From NCBI GenBank assembly GCA_902596775.1, contig CACJVE010000003.1, forward strand, positions 1 through 64,000: a stretch of DNA of 64,000 nucleotides, in the 5' to 3' direction. The position numbers were made by a program, and so were the translations under genes. The DNA comes from an uncultured SAR92 cluster bacterium. GTDB taxonomy: Bacteria; Pseudomonadota; Gammaproteobacteria; Pseudomonadales; Porticoccaceae. Under the pieces are notes generated by a model that worked only from the letters and a program-made list of their open reading frames with translations, was not told where the DNA came from and searched no databases. Positions 18,821 to 26,965 of this stretch are shown here, one piece after another. Within the stretch, counting starts at the first letter, position 1; each line of letters starts with the position of its first letter.

Positions 18821-19694
18821 AAAATTATTTTTCTTTTTATTAACAACAAGCCTGACTTCATTGGGTCAGGATGTTTCCGATGACCTTCAAGCTCGAGGGA
18901 TCATGGAGTTAGTTGACAATCAGCAGCTTGCTATTAATGATTCAAGTTTTATGAAACTTAAATTATCGAGTTGCACTTTTGGAATTCAGAATAAAAAGAT
19001 TTCATGCACTGAGCGTCCTCGTATAAAGGTTCTCGAATCCATTTCAAAAAATTATGGTAAGTCGAATCGAGATAATAAAACAGTAACTTTTACTCTCCAG
19101 CCCCTGTCAGAACGAGGTATAGGAATGCTCTCATTTTCCTATGATGATAAGGGGAAAGATAATCAAACGTGGCTTTATCTTTCTGCACTGGGAAAAGTAA
19201 AAAGAATCGCGGGAGGCAATGAGGAGACTTCAGAACCTGCCTCACTATTTGGCTCAGAATTTACTACTGAAGATACAGACACAGGTAAATTGTCTGAATA
19301 CACTTTTAGGATACTGAGTGAGACGAAAATAAGTGATCGGCTTGTATGGCAGATCGAATCAACACCAAACAAATCACGTAAAGCTAGAACTAGATATGCA
19401 AGAACGGTGAGCTATGTTGATAAAACCAGATATGTGATTCTCAGGAGTGAGATGTATGATAAGTATGGTAATGAAATAAAGCGTTTGATTGGCTCGAGAG
19501 TAGAGCGAGTCAATAATGTTTGGTTGACTCGATCAATGACAATGATGAATTTGGTCACAAATCGGTTGTCCAACATGGCTTTTCTCAATATTAATAATGG
19601 GATAATCGTATCTGAGTACTTTTTTACCAAAAGATCTCTTGAAGATGCTGCTTTCCGAGAAGCTCATTTAACGAATATTAGAGACCAAATATAA
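18810..19694 (+). CDS. LolA-like outer membrane lipoprotein-sorting family protein
   Basis: A 294-residue exported protein resembling the LolA_like domain proteins encoded next to HAE3 RND transporters. Signal peptide about 1-19; conserved stretches include the LYLSALGKVKRI strand, SLFGSEFTTED, and NVWLTRSMTMMNL near the C-terminus. I place the start at TTG 18810: GGAGG at 18800-18804 precedes it, it overlaps the RND stop by 11 bases, and it begins the signal peptide cleanly. It probably ferries a hydrophobic ligand across the periplasm between the RND protein and the barrel. The ligand is unknown. Confidence 0.83.
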   Translation: MQYRKLFFFLLTTSLTSLGQDVSDDLQARGIMELVDNQQLAINDSSFMKLKLSSCTFGIQNKKISCTERPRIKVLESISKNYGKSNRDNKTVTFTLQPLSERGIGMLSFSYDDKGKDNQTWLYLSALGKVKRIAGGNEETSEPASLFGSEFTTEDTDTGKLSEYTFRILSETKISDRLVWQIESTPNKSRKARTRYARTVSYVDKTRYVILRSEMYDKYGNEIKRLIGSRVERVNNVWLTRSMTMMNLVTNRLSNMAFLNINNGIIVSEYFFTKRSLEDAAFREAHLTNIRDQI

Positions 19695-19697
19695 AAC

Positions 19698-21080
19698 ATG
19701 ATAATGAATCGAACTGAATTCAATATTGTTCCTATCTTTTTTGTGTTATCCCTTTTTTATACGGAATCGCTTCTAAGCGACCAGGCCTACATTGAAGATT
19801 ATGTAGATGGAGACTCTCTTGACCTAGAGGACTTCTCAGAAGAAATCTTCGACTTTGAAGAACTCGATGAAAATAAAGAAAAAGCTTTTGTCTTCACTCT
19901 CAGCCATCAGTTTCTTGGTCAAATTAATTCTCACAACATTGATATTGGTGAAGGCGAACAATTCAGAAAAAATAGGACACTAGAAAATAATCGAACAAAA
20001 ATATCGTTGAAGGTAAGAGATGAGCTTGCAAAAAATTTGTATTTTCAAGCGAGTTGGCAGGGGGAAACCTATTTCAAAGGTGATCAGATCCATGAGAATT
20101 CGTCCAACACTGCAACTACAAGACTTAATGAGTTTTTTGTCCAAAGGAGTTTCAAAAATTCCAGTTTGAAATTAGGCCGGCAAACCATCACTTGGGGGAA
20201 AACGCTTGGCAATTCTGTATTGGACATTATTAATCCAATTGAATTTGTAGACTTCAGTATTATAGATATTGAAGATATTCGGCTAAACCAATCAATGATC
20301 AGGTTTGATATGTACTCACTTGATTCTTCTTTATCTTTTTTTTTAACCCTGGATCCACAGTTTGATCCGCTTCCTCCGATTGGATCAATATTTTATAGCA
20401 CTTCCCTAGAGTTATTTAAAAAGCAGCAGGTTGACGAAACACTCTATGAGATTGGATTAAATCTAAGTAAGGATTACCAAAATAGCAGCTTTTCGCTAAT
20501 CGCTGCTAGGTTAATTGATAATCAGAGGAGATATGATTTTTCAGCTGACTTTTCTCCAGTTCATCGATATTTTAATTTGTATGGTTTTGCAGGTGAACAG
20601 TCGTACAAAGATTTCCTTTTCACTATCGACATTGCATACAGCCAAAACAAATTTGAAAATAACATCGGTCTTCAGGGTCTGATTTCGAATCCTTTGATGA
20701 TTGATGCTAAAAGAGATTATTTGGGAACTTCATTGGGACTTGAATATGGTTCAGCTACCAATAATTACAGTGTGAGCATCTCTGTTGAAAAAGAGATTTC
20801 TGGTTCAATAGACACTAATACTGAAAGAGACAAAAGTTTTGGCACTTGGTTAATGCGATATAGTAAGACATTCTTGAGTGAAACATTAAATGGCTCCATC
20901 AGTATGCAGGGTGATATTGACAATCAATATCTTATTTCTTCAGCCACTGGCGAGTACAAAATAACAGATGATATTTCTTTAACGACGCAAATTATTATCA
21001 TCAATGGAAGGTTGTCATCACCTTTAAGTTTTTTTGATAATGATATTAGGATATCTAGTTCCGTGTCTTGGACTTTTTGA
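19698..21080 (+). CDS. Outer membrane beta-barrel protein (DUF1302-like)
   Basis: A 460-residue barrel with a signal peptide (about 1-27), three bases after the LolA-like gene. After an unusually acidic segment rich in Asp and Glu (about 32-60) come amphipathic strands. The LGRQTITWGKTLGN and VLDIINPIEF motifs match the DUF1302/RND-associated barrel family, and the chain ends in a Trp-Thr-Phe outer-membrane signature (SSVSWTF). It completes a candidate inner membrane, periplasm and outer membrane route for hydrophobic cargo. It may instead belong to a related alginate-type barrel group. Confidence 0.8.
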   Translation: MIMNRTEFNIVPIFFVLSLFYTESLLSDQAYIEDYVDGDSLDLEDFSEEIFDFEELDENKEKAFVFTLSHQFLGQINSHNIDIGEGEQFRKNRTLENNRTKISLKVRDELAKNLYFQASWQGETYFKGDQIHENSSNTATTRLNEFFVQRSFKNSSLKLGRQTITWGKTLGNSVLDIINPIEFVDFSIIDIEDIRLNQSMIRFDMYSLDSSLSFFLTLDPQFDPLPPIGSIFYSTSLELFKKQQVDETLYEIGLNLSKDYQNSSFSLIAARLIDNQRRYDFSADFSPVHRYFNLYGFAGEQSYKDFLFTIDIAYSQNKFENNIGLQGLISNPLMIDAKRDYLGTSLGLEYGSATNNYSVSISVEKEISGSIDTNTERDKSFGTWLMRYSKTFLSETLNGSISMQGDIDNQYLISSATGEYKITDDISLTTQIIIINGRLSSPLSFFDNDIRISSSVSWTF

Positions 21081-21188
21081 CTTTTTGCCATAATAAATAG
21101 TCCCTCGCATAAGTAAAAATAAAGCTCAATCCATCAGAGACAATTATCAACGGTTTACTGTGTGATAAAGGAACGAAATTACTAAAAA

Positions 21189-21217
21189 TTGACAAATTCG
21201 CTTATTAATACGATAAT
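21189..21217 (+). promoter_or_regulatory. Sigma70-type promoter of the riboswitch unit
   Basis: A perfect -35 TTGACA (21189-21194), a 17-base spacer and GATAAT (21212-21217). The predicted transcript start, at about 21224, coincides with the 5' edge of the first aptamer. The base matches are visible; use of the promoter is inferred. Confidence 0.8.
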
Positions 21218-21222
21218 TTTGA

Positions 21223-21281
21223 TTCGTTCATCTATATTTAAACATATAGACGGAAGTAGTCGTAAGGCGAAGGAACGCATT
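21223..21281 (+). ncRNA. Glutamine riboswitch aptamer 1 (glnA/Downstream-peptide motif)
   Basis: P1 pairs CGTTC (21225-21229) with GAACG (21273-21277). P2 pairs TCTATAT (21231-21237) with ATATAGA (21244-21250). The nearly invariant junction GACGGAAGTAG (21249-21259) and GAAGGAACGC follow, with a short P3 closed by GTAA. These are the hallmark sequences of the L-glutamine-binding glnA/Downstream-peptide RNAs known from cyanobacteria and marine metagenomes. It is the first of two tandem copies. Confidence 0.87.
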
Positions 21282-21336
21282 ATCGTTCATCTCATATGAG
21301 ACGGAAGTAGGTAATGGTTTACCGAAGGAACGCGTT
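21282..21336 (+). ncRNA. Glutamine riboswitch aptamer 2 (tandem copy)
   Basis: Same architecture immediately after aptamer 1. P1 pairs CGTTC (21284-21288) with GAACG (21328-21332). P2 is TCTC/GAGA around ATAT. The conserved GACGGAAGTAG follows at 21300-21310. P3 pairs GGTAA with TTACC (21310-21323). Stem sequences in P2 and P3 differ from copy 1 while pairing is kept, which is covariation between the two copies. A GTGTGGA/TTCACAC hairpin (21343-21360) follows and may be the expression platform before the ribosome site at 21381. Confidence 0.9.
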
Positions 21337-21393
21337 GAGTGGGTGTGGACTTGTTCACACTGTTAATCGAAACGAAGACTGGAGGATATTAAT

Positions 21394-21576
21394 ATGGCTA
21401 CATATTATAGAGGCTTTAAGGTACCAAGTGCCGAAGCTAACTCAAAAAAAGAAACACAATCTAATAAAGATAACGCACCTCGTTTGTACAGAGGAGCTGA
21501 GTATCAGGTAGATCAGCTTTCTAAATCAGATAAAAGTAGTAGTGGTATCTACCGAGGAGTTAGCTGGGGACAGTAA
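21394..21576 (+). CDS. Small YRG-repeat protein under tandem glutamine riboswitches (DUF4278-like)
   Basis: A 60-residue hydrophilic protein with three copies of a short aromatic-YRG motif: YYRGFKV near the start, LYRGAEY in the middle and IYRGVSW at the end. Lys/Ser/Asp-rich linkers separate them. This resembles DUF4278-type small proteins. GGAGGA at 21381-21386 gives a strong ribosome site seven bases before ATG. No signal peptide, membrane segment or catalytic motif is visible. It sits alone between a promoter with two glutamine aptamers and a strong terminator, so its expression very probably follows cellular glutamine. Function unknown; a small protein effector of nitrogen metabolism, by analogy with cyanobacterial peptides under this riboswitch, is inference. 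Confidence 0.88.
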   Translation: MATYYRGFKVPSAEANSKKETQSNKDNAPRLYRGAEYQVDQLSKSDKSSSGIYRGVSWGQ

Positions 21577-21598
21577 CACCCAAAAAGCTCATACGGCT

Positions 21599-21627
21599 AG
21601 GGAGGCTTTTGCCTCCCTTTTTTTATC
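21599..21627 (+). terminator. Rho-independent terminator of the small YRG-repeat gene
   Basis: AGGGAGGC, TTTT loop, GCCTCCCT, then a T run. The GC-rich eight-base stem is strong for this AT-rich genome and lies 22 bases past the stop. The AI-2E gene converges from the other side. Confidence 0.92.
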
Positions 21628-21630
21628 TAG

Positions 21631-22647
21631 CTACTTGTCTCCAAGTAAAACGGCTATCCACTTAGTCTCTTCCTGAGTTTCAAGCCCAATTTTTACCAGA
21701 ACAGTTAGCGGGATTGAGAGAAGCATCCCCACGGGGCCTAATATCCAACCCCAAAAAACGAGAGACACAAAAACCACAAATGGTGATAAGTTCAAACCCT
21801 TGCCCATCCATCGCGGCTCAATATAATTACCGACAAACAAATTAATTACTAAATAGCCTAAAAGAACAAATATAGAATCAGCGACCGATAATTGAACGAG
21901 TGACAATAATACTGGTGGGACTGCCGCTATTATAGAGCCAACTGTCGGAATAAAGTTCAACAAAACAGCGGTTACACTCCAGAGAACCGCATACTCCACT
22001 CCAATAAGTTTTAATAGCAGGAATACAAGAAAACCCGTAAGTAAGCTAACCAATCCTTTTATTGCTATATAACTGTGGACGCTAGTCGCAAAGTTTTCCA
22101 GCCAAAGCTGCCCATCCTTATTACCTGTTGCATTCTTTAGCTTCTCAGAAAAAGTTATATTTTCCGTCAAAATAAACACTACGGTTAGCAAGATCAAAAA
22201 TGAATTTGTTAATACTCCTCCAAAGGAGGTTAGGGAACTTCCAACCGCCGCTAAAAGAATACTCGGGTTAAAGCTCTCGCTCCATTGATCCTTGTCAATC
22301 ACCAATCCAATATTCGCAAGGCCTTGTTGTATCTGCATACTGATAAGTGACAGTTTTGAGCTATATTCGGGTAAGTCCTGCCTAAAATCAGCGACTGATG
22401 CCCCCAAAATCGAACCAATGAATAAACCTACTAAACCAATCAATGCAATAATTATCAGAATTGCGATACCGTTACTAAGTCCTTTGCTCTTTAAAAGTTT
22501 GAGCACTGGGGAAACCAAAATTGAAATAAAAATAGCTAATAGAAAAGGTACAAAGATAGGAGCAGCAATCTTTAAACCCGAGACAACAATAGTAAATGAA
22601 GCACCCACTATTAAATATTTCGATAATTTAGAGTAATCAGAAGTCAT
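21631..22647 (-). CDS. AI-2E family transporter (PerM/YdiK-type permease)
   Basis: A 338-residue inner membrane protein of the AI-2E exporter family: paired N-terminal helices, a soluble-looking middle (about 85-150), then a block of helices with the family stretch LNFIPTVGSIIAAVPP and the C-terminal motif NLFVGNYIEPRWMGKGLNLSP. The family includes autoinducer-2 exporters, Na+/H+ antiporters and uncharacterised permeases, so substrate cannot be assigned. It is a single gene convergent with the riboswitch unit. Confidence 0.9.
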   Translation of the reverse strand: MTSDYSKLSKYLIVGASFTIVVSGLKIAAPIFVPFLLAIFISILVSPVLKLLKSKGLSNGIAILIIIALIGLVGLFIGSILGASVADFRQDLPEYSSKLSLISMQIQQGLANIGLVIDKDQWSESFNPSILLAAVGSSLTSFGGVLTNSFLILLTVVFILTENITFSEKLKNATGNKDGQLWLENFATSVHSYIAIKGLVSLLTGFLVFLLLKLIGVEYAVLWSVTAVLLNFIPTVGSIIAAVPPVLLSLVQLSVADSIFVLLGYLVINLFVGNYIEPRWMGKGLNLSPFVVFVSLVFWGWILGPVGMLLSIPLTVLVKIGLETQEETKWIAVLLGDK

Positions 22648-22737
22648 ATATCCTGTCCTTTACGCATTTATGTCTTCAAGTTTACTGGATTTACTATATA
22701 AAAAAATAGGAAAAGTATTTGCTTGATGATGTGAAAT

Positions 22738-23364
22738 TTAAAATTGGCTCGGATTTTTTCCTTCAAATTGCTGATAGTAGCGCTTTATTTTTTTCAGATC
22801 GCTATCATTGTCTCCGGAGGGTATAAATGTTTCTCCCAAAATGACAAGCTTTTTAGGGAAATTAAGCCCTACCATTAAAATTGGGCATTCAAGATTTTTA
22901 GAAAATCTTAAAAATCCGGTTTTCCAAGTTTTAACCTTTTTCCTTGTCCCCTCTGGCGTTAAACCCAAAACAAAAGAACCCTCTTCGTCCATCAGCTCAG
23001 TCAAATTTTTGACAATCAATTCAGGGTTTAAACGGTTGGTCGGAATTCCACCTAACCAAAAAAGTAACCTTTTGAATCCTGGTTTGAAGATTGTATGTTT
23101 AGCCATCCAATACATTTTTATGTTAAGGCCAAGCAGCGTAGCTATCGCTAAAACAAAATCCCAATTAGACGTGTGTGGTGCACCGATCACTATGAGTTTA
23201 TTAACATTTGGCACCTTTCCAATCACTCTCCAACCCAAAACCTTGAGCACAGTTCGACCCACCCACGCCATCCAAGCCGGTCTTTTGGCACGGAGATGAT
23301 CAGGACATTGAGACTCTGACACAGAATTTTTCGATTCACTGTTTATTTGATGCATACGAGTCAA
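22738..23364 (-). CDS. 1-acyl-glycerol-3-phosphate acyltransferase-like protein
   Basis: A 208-residue PlsC-like acyltransferase. The catalytic block is GAPHTSNWD (the HxxxxD variation used by this subgroup), and [17 protein letters not shown] supplies the second, substrate-binding motif. Members acylate lysophospholipids or related lipids at the inner membrane; this short subgroup is not well characterised. The start is either TTG 23364, which overlaps the prfC stop as TTGA, or the ATG nine bases on. Either way it is translationally linked to prfC. Confidence 0.85.
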   Translation of the reverse strand: MTRMHQINSESKNSVSESQCPDHLRAKRPAWMAWVGRTVLKVLGWRVIGKVPNVNKLIVIGAPHTSNWDFVLAIATLLGLNIKMYWMAKHTIFKPGFKRLLFWLGGIPTNRLNPELIVKNLTELMDEEGSFVLGLTPEGTRKKVKTWKTGFLRFSKNLECPILMVGLNFPKKLVILGETFIPSGDNDSDLKKIKRYYQQFEGKNPSQF

Positions 23365-24929
23365 TGTTCTCTGGTTGATGTGAACTTAATTTCTGGATTT
23401 TTTTCTTTAGCAAGAGACATATTGACGCTTGTTGGAGCTAAATAAGCTAGACAATCACCTCCATCTAATGCCAAATAAGAACGTGTTTTTCTTTTAAACA
23501 TCTCAAGAACTTTTTGATCTGACGAAGAAATCCATCTGGCACTATTTACATTTACAGGCTCATAATCAGCATCGACGGAATATTCTGATTTTAATCTGTG
23601 CACTACAAGATCAAACTGTAACTGTCCTATAGCACCAACAATAATATCGTTATTTTCCAAAGGGAAAAATACCTGCATGCTCCCCTCCTCAGAGAGTTGT
23701 TTTATCCCCATACGAAGCTGTTTTGTTTTGAGTGGATCCCTTAAACGAATTCTTTTAAATAATTCAGGCGCAAAATAAGGTATCCCAGCAAATCTGAGCT
23801 GCTCTCCCTCGGTGAACGTGTCTCCAATTTGGATAGACCCGTGATTATGAAATCCAATAATATCTCCGGCCTCTGCCGCATCCAGCGAGATTCTTGATCC
23901 AGCTTTGAAACCAACAGCATCTGATATTCTCATCAGCTTGCCGGTTCGAACCTGCTTTATTTTCATACCCTTTTTATATTTACCAGAACAGATTCGTAAG
24001 AAAGCCATTCTATCTCTGTGCTTTGGATCCATGTTGGCTTGAATTTTGAAGACAAACCCACTAAACAAATCCTCAGATGCTGAAACCGCTCTGACATCTG
24101 TTTGTCTTGCTTGAGGTTCTGGCGCCCACTTAATGAAGTAATCTAGCATCTCTCGAACTCCAAAATCTCCCAATGCAGTCCCGAAAAACACGGGTGTTAA
24201 TTCACCTAACAGAAACTGATCATTGTTGAAAGAACTGCCTGCACCTTTAATTAATTCTAATTCTGCGACAAAATCTTCATATTCATCTCCTAAAACACTT
24301 TTTGCCAAGGGATCATAGATATCATTCAACTGAATACATCTATCCTTGGAGATATCATTTTTTTTGTATAGAAAGATTTTATTTGAAATTAGATTTAATA
24401 TACCGAGGAAATGTTTGCCCATTCCGATAGGCCAATTTATCGGTGCAACTCTTATTTTCAATACACTTTCGATTTCATCAAGTAATTCTATTGGGTCTCT
24501 GATATCACGATCCATCTTATTGATAAAGGTTATGATAGGAGTATCTCGCAATCTGCAAACATCCATAAGTTTTATTGTTCTATTTTCTACACCCTTTGCT
24601 CCATCAAGCACCATTAAGGCTGAATCGACAGCAGTGAGTGTACGGTACGTGTCCTCCGAGAAATCTTCATGACCTGGTGTATCCAATAAATTAACTATAA
24701 AATCTTCATAAGGAAACTGCATAACAGAGGAGGTTACTGATATTCCTCTTTCTTTCTCGATTGCCATCCAATCAGAAACCGCATGTCGATCACTTTTTCT
24801 CGCCCTCACAGTACCGGCAATTTGGATTATATTGCCAAGTAATAGCAACTTTTCCGTGATTGTAGTTTTGCCTGCATCGGGATGAGAAATAATTGCAAAT
24901 GTTTTTCTATTTGACGCAAAATCTTTCAT
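23361..24929 (-). CDS. prfC: Peptide chain release factor 3
   Basis: A 522-residue translational GTPase that recycles RF1/RF2 from terminated ribosomes; E. coli RF3 is 529. The G domain shows HPDAGKTT (P-loop), the DTPGHEDF switch II and NKMDR (G4). Later beta-barrel and C-terminal segments ([15 protein letters not shown] near the end) match RF3 rather than EF-G. It is the upstream gene of a two-gene unit with the acyltransferase and is divergent from hemH. Confidence 0.96.
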   Translation of the reverse strand: MKDFASNRKTFAIISHPDAGKTTITEKLLLLGNIIQIAGTVRARKSDRHAVSDWMAIEKERGISVTSSVMQFPYEDFIVNLLDTPGHEDFSEDTYRTLTAVDSALMVLDGAKGVENRTIKLMDVCRLRDTPIITFINKMDRDIRDPIELLDEIESVLKIRVAPINWPIGMGKHFLGILNLISNKIFLYKKNDISKDRCIQLNDIYDPLAKSVLGDEYEDFVAELELIKGAGSSFNNDQFLLGELTPVFFGTALGDFGVREMLDYFIKWAPEPQARQTDVRAVSASEDLFSGFVFKIQANMDPKHRDRMAFLRICSGKYKKGMKIKQVRTGKLMRISDAVGFKAGSRISLDAAEAGDIIGFHNHGSIQIGDTFTEGEQLRFAGIPYFAPELFKRIRLRDPLKTKQLRMGIKQLSEEGSMQVFFPLENNDIIVGAIGQLQFDLVVHRLKSEYSVDADYEPVNVNSARWISSSDQKVLEMFKRKTRSYLALDGGDCLAYLAPTSVNMSLAKEKNPEIKFTSTREH

Positions 24930-25044
24930 GAATTGACATCTGATTTAAAGAGATTGCATTATAGCCACACACAAGGGAAAAGCGATCTCATTTAAGTTAC
25001 CTAGCGTATTTTCGAGTTATTATAAGGAACTTTTGGAGCCGTCA

Positions 25045-26067
25045 ATGAAATATATCGGTGAAACAGATTATGACCACAAAGGATTGTCTCCGAGGTCTGG
25101 CGTATTACTTTGCAATCTAGGTACTCCCGACAAACCCTCTTCCTCTAAACTACGTTCATACTTAAAGCAATTTTTAAGCGATCCGAGAGTCGTTGAAGTT
25201 CCGAGGATCATTTGGTGGTTGGTGCTCAATTTAATTATATTGACAATCAGACCAAGACGGTCTGCGAAACTCTATCAAACTGTCTGGACTGAGGACGGCT
25301 CTCCATTGCTTGTCAACTCACTATCACAAACAGAAAAACTCAAGACCGCTTTAGAAAAAAAATATAATTATGAAATTCCTGTCGAACTTGGAATGCGTTA
25401 TGGAAATCCATCAATACATTCCGCAATAGAAAAATTGACGTCGCAAAACGTTAGAAATATTACCGTTCTCCCTCTCTATCCACAATATTCTGGTGCAACA
25501 ACAGGGTCCACTTTTGATGCTATTGCGGATGTTTTCAAAAAAACTAGGTGGGTACCCGAACTTCATTTTGTAGGAGGTTATCACCAGTCCTCAAAGTTTA
25601 TCCGCGCACTTGTCAAGACTATAGAGAACCAACTTAAAAAAAGTGGTAATCCAGACATGATCATTATGTCTTATCATGGAACACCTGAGAGATATCTAAA
25701 GAATGGAGATCCATATCATTGCTTTTGTCATCAAACTACCCGTTTAGTGTCTGAAGCACTGAATTTTGAGAGTGATAAAATAATGACCACTTTTCAGTCT
25801 CGATTTGGAAGAGAACCCTGGTTGCAGCCTTATACTGACGAAACAATAGAATCTCTCCCACCAAAAAATATTAAAAAAATATTTATTATTTGCCCAGGAT
25901 TTTCGTCAGACTGTCTTGAAACATTGGAAGAAATTAACGGAGAGGCAAGAGAGATATTCTTAGAGGCGGGTGGAGAAGAATTTGAGTATATCTATTGCCT
26001 AAATGATGATAATGAACATATCGAAGTTCTTATGGACATAGTCAGTCCATATTTAAGCGTCAACTAA
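25045..26067 (+). CDS. hemH: Ferrochelatase
   Basis: A 340-residue enzyme inserting Fe2+ into protoporphyrin IX to make protoheme. Family features: LLCNLGTPDKP at the N-terminus, the LPLYPQYSGATTGST stretch, catalytic His in SYHGTPERY and the C-terminal FSSDCLETLEEI segment. I prefer ATG 25045, preceded by GGAG at 25035-25038, over TTG 25033. It converges on the sirtuin gene with an 8-base overlap of 3' ends. Later haem genes hemD/hemX/hemY lie at the window end. Confidence 0.96.
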   Translation: MKYIGETDYDHKGLSPRSGVLLCNLGTPDKPSSSKLRSYLKQFLSDPRVVEVPRIIWWLVLNLIILTIRPRRSAKLYQTVWTEDGSPLLVNSLSQTEKLKTALEKKYNYEIPVELGMRYGNPSIHSAIEKLTSQNVRNITVLPLYPQYSGATTGSTFDAIADVFKKTRWVPELHFVGGYHQSSKFIRALVKTIENQLKKSGNPDMIIMSYHGTPERYLKNGDPYHCFCHQTTRLVSEALNFESDKIMTTFQSRFGREPWLQPYTDETIESLPPKNIKKIFIICPGFSSDCLETLEEINGEAREIFLEAGGEEFEYIYCLNDDNEHIEVLMDIVSPYLSVN

Positions 26068-26869
26068 TAAAGGCAGCCCACTCTGAGAGTACCTCTGAGC
26101 AGTCCGCTGATACTTTTATATCCGTGATATTATCAGCTCTAGTCGGACTTTTATTAATAATAATTAATTTCTTTCTTGCTTCTTTGGCAAGTCGGCAAAA
26201 CCGAAAACCCGAATATGTGTTAAGTGAAGACCCAACAACTAGAACACCATTCGATGATTTGAGGCTATCAATCGCTTTTGAAACTACATGCTTTGGGACC
26301 GAGTCGCCAAAGAAAACAGCATCAGGTTTCAGAATACCCCCACAATTTGGACAATCTGGTACAAAAAAAGATCCATAGGGTATTTTATCAATTTCAGCAT
26401 CTCCATCCGGGAGAATAGCTCCTGTTATTTCTGCATAGTGCGGATTGTTTTCAATCAAAACATTTTGTATATATTGTCGAGCAAGTTTTAGTTCGCAGCT
26501 CAGACAGGTCACAGAATCTAAACGACCATGGAGATCTATAACATCGGTGCTACCTGCTTTTTGATGCAAACCGTCTACATTTTGCGTCGTGAGGCAGGAA
26601 ATACCTCCTTTTTTTTGTATGCGCGCAAGATGTAAATGATTTTGGTTCGGTTTGGCTTCGGACATAAAACGCCAACCAACCATGTTTCGAGCCCAGAATC
26701 GTCTTCTAACATCAGAGGAACGAATAAAATCTTGGTTTTCAACTGGCATTGACCTGGTCCAGTTTCCCTCGCTGTCTCGATACGTTGGAATGCCCGAATC
26801 AAGACTAACTCCTGCGCCAGTGAGCACAAACCAATTATTTCTTGATACAAGTTCTTTTAAAATATCCAT
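26060..26869 (-). CDS. Sir2-family NAD-dependent protein deacylase
   Basis: A 269-residue sirtuin with the NAD-binding motif GAGVSLDSGIPTYRD, the catalytic TQNVDGLHQKAG and DLHGR, a four-cysteine zinc site (CLSC and CPNC), and the VVGSSL and NKSPTR C-terminal motifs. The GIPTYRD wording is closer to class II (SIRT4-like) sirtuins than to E. coli CobB. Role: removal of acyl groups from lysines using NAD+. Divergent from proA across an AT-rich 97-base gap. Confidence 0.93.
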   Translation of the reverse strand: MDILKELVSRNNWFVLTGAGVSLDSGIPTYRDSEGNWTRSMPVENQDFIRSSDVRRRFWARNMVGWRFMSEAKPNQNHLHLARIQKKGGISCLTTQNVDGLHQKAGSTDVIDLHGRLDSVTCLSCELKLARQYIQNVLIENNPHYAEITGAILPDGDAEIDKIPYGSFFVPDCPNCGGILKPDAVFFGDSVPKHVVSKAIDSLKSSNGVLVVGSSLNTYSGFRFCRLAKEARKKLIIINKSPTRADNITDIKVSADCSEVLSEWAAFIS

Positions 26870-26965
26870 CGAAACCTTAAAATTGCTAATTAATCAAAGC
26901 CTAACTAAATTAAGTTAAAACTAGAAAAATAATACGTTCCAAAACAATAATTAGAGATTAAAAAA

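Noticed and set aside
21314..21511. Plus-strand frame overlapping aptamer 2 and the small YRG gene
   Set aside because: It lies across the conserved riboswitch and in another frame of the better-supported gene, with no suitable ribosome site.
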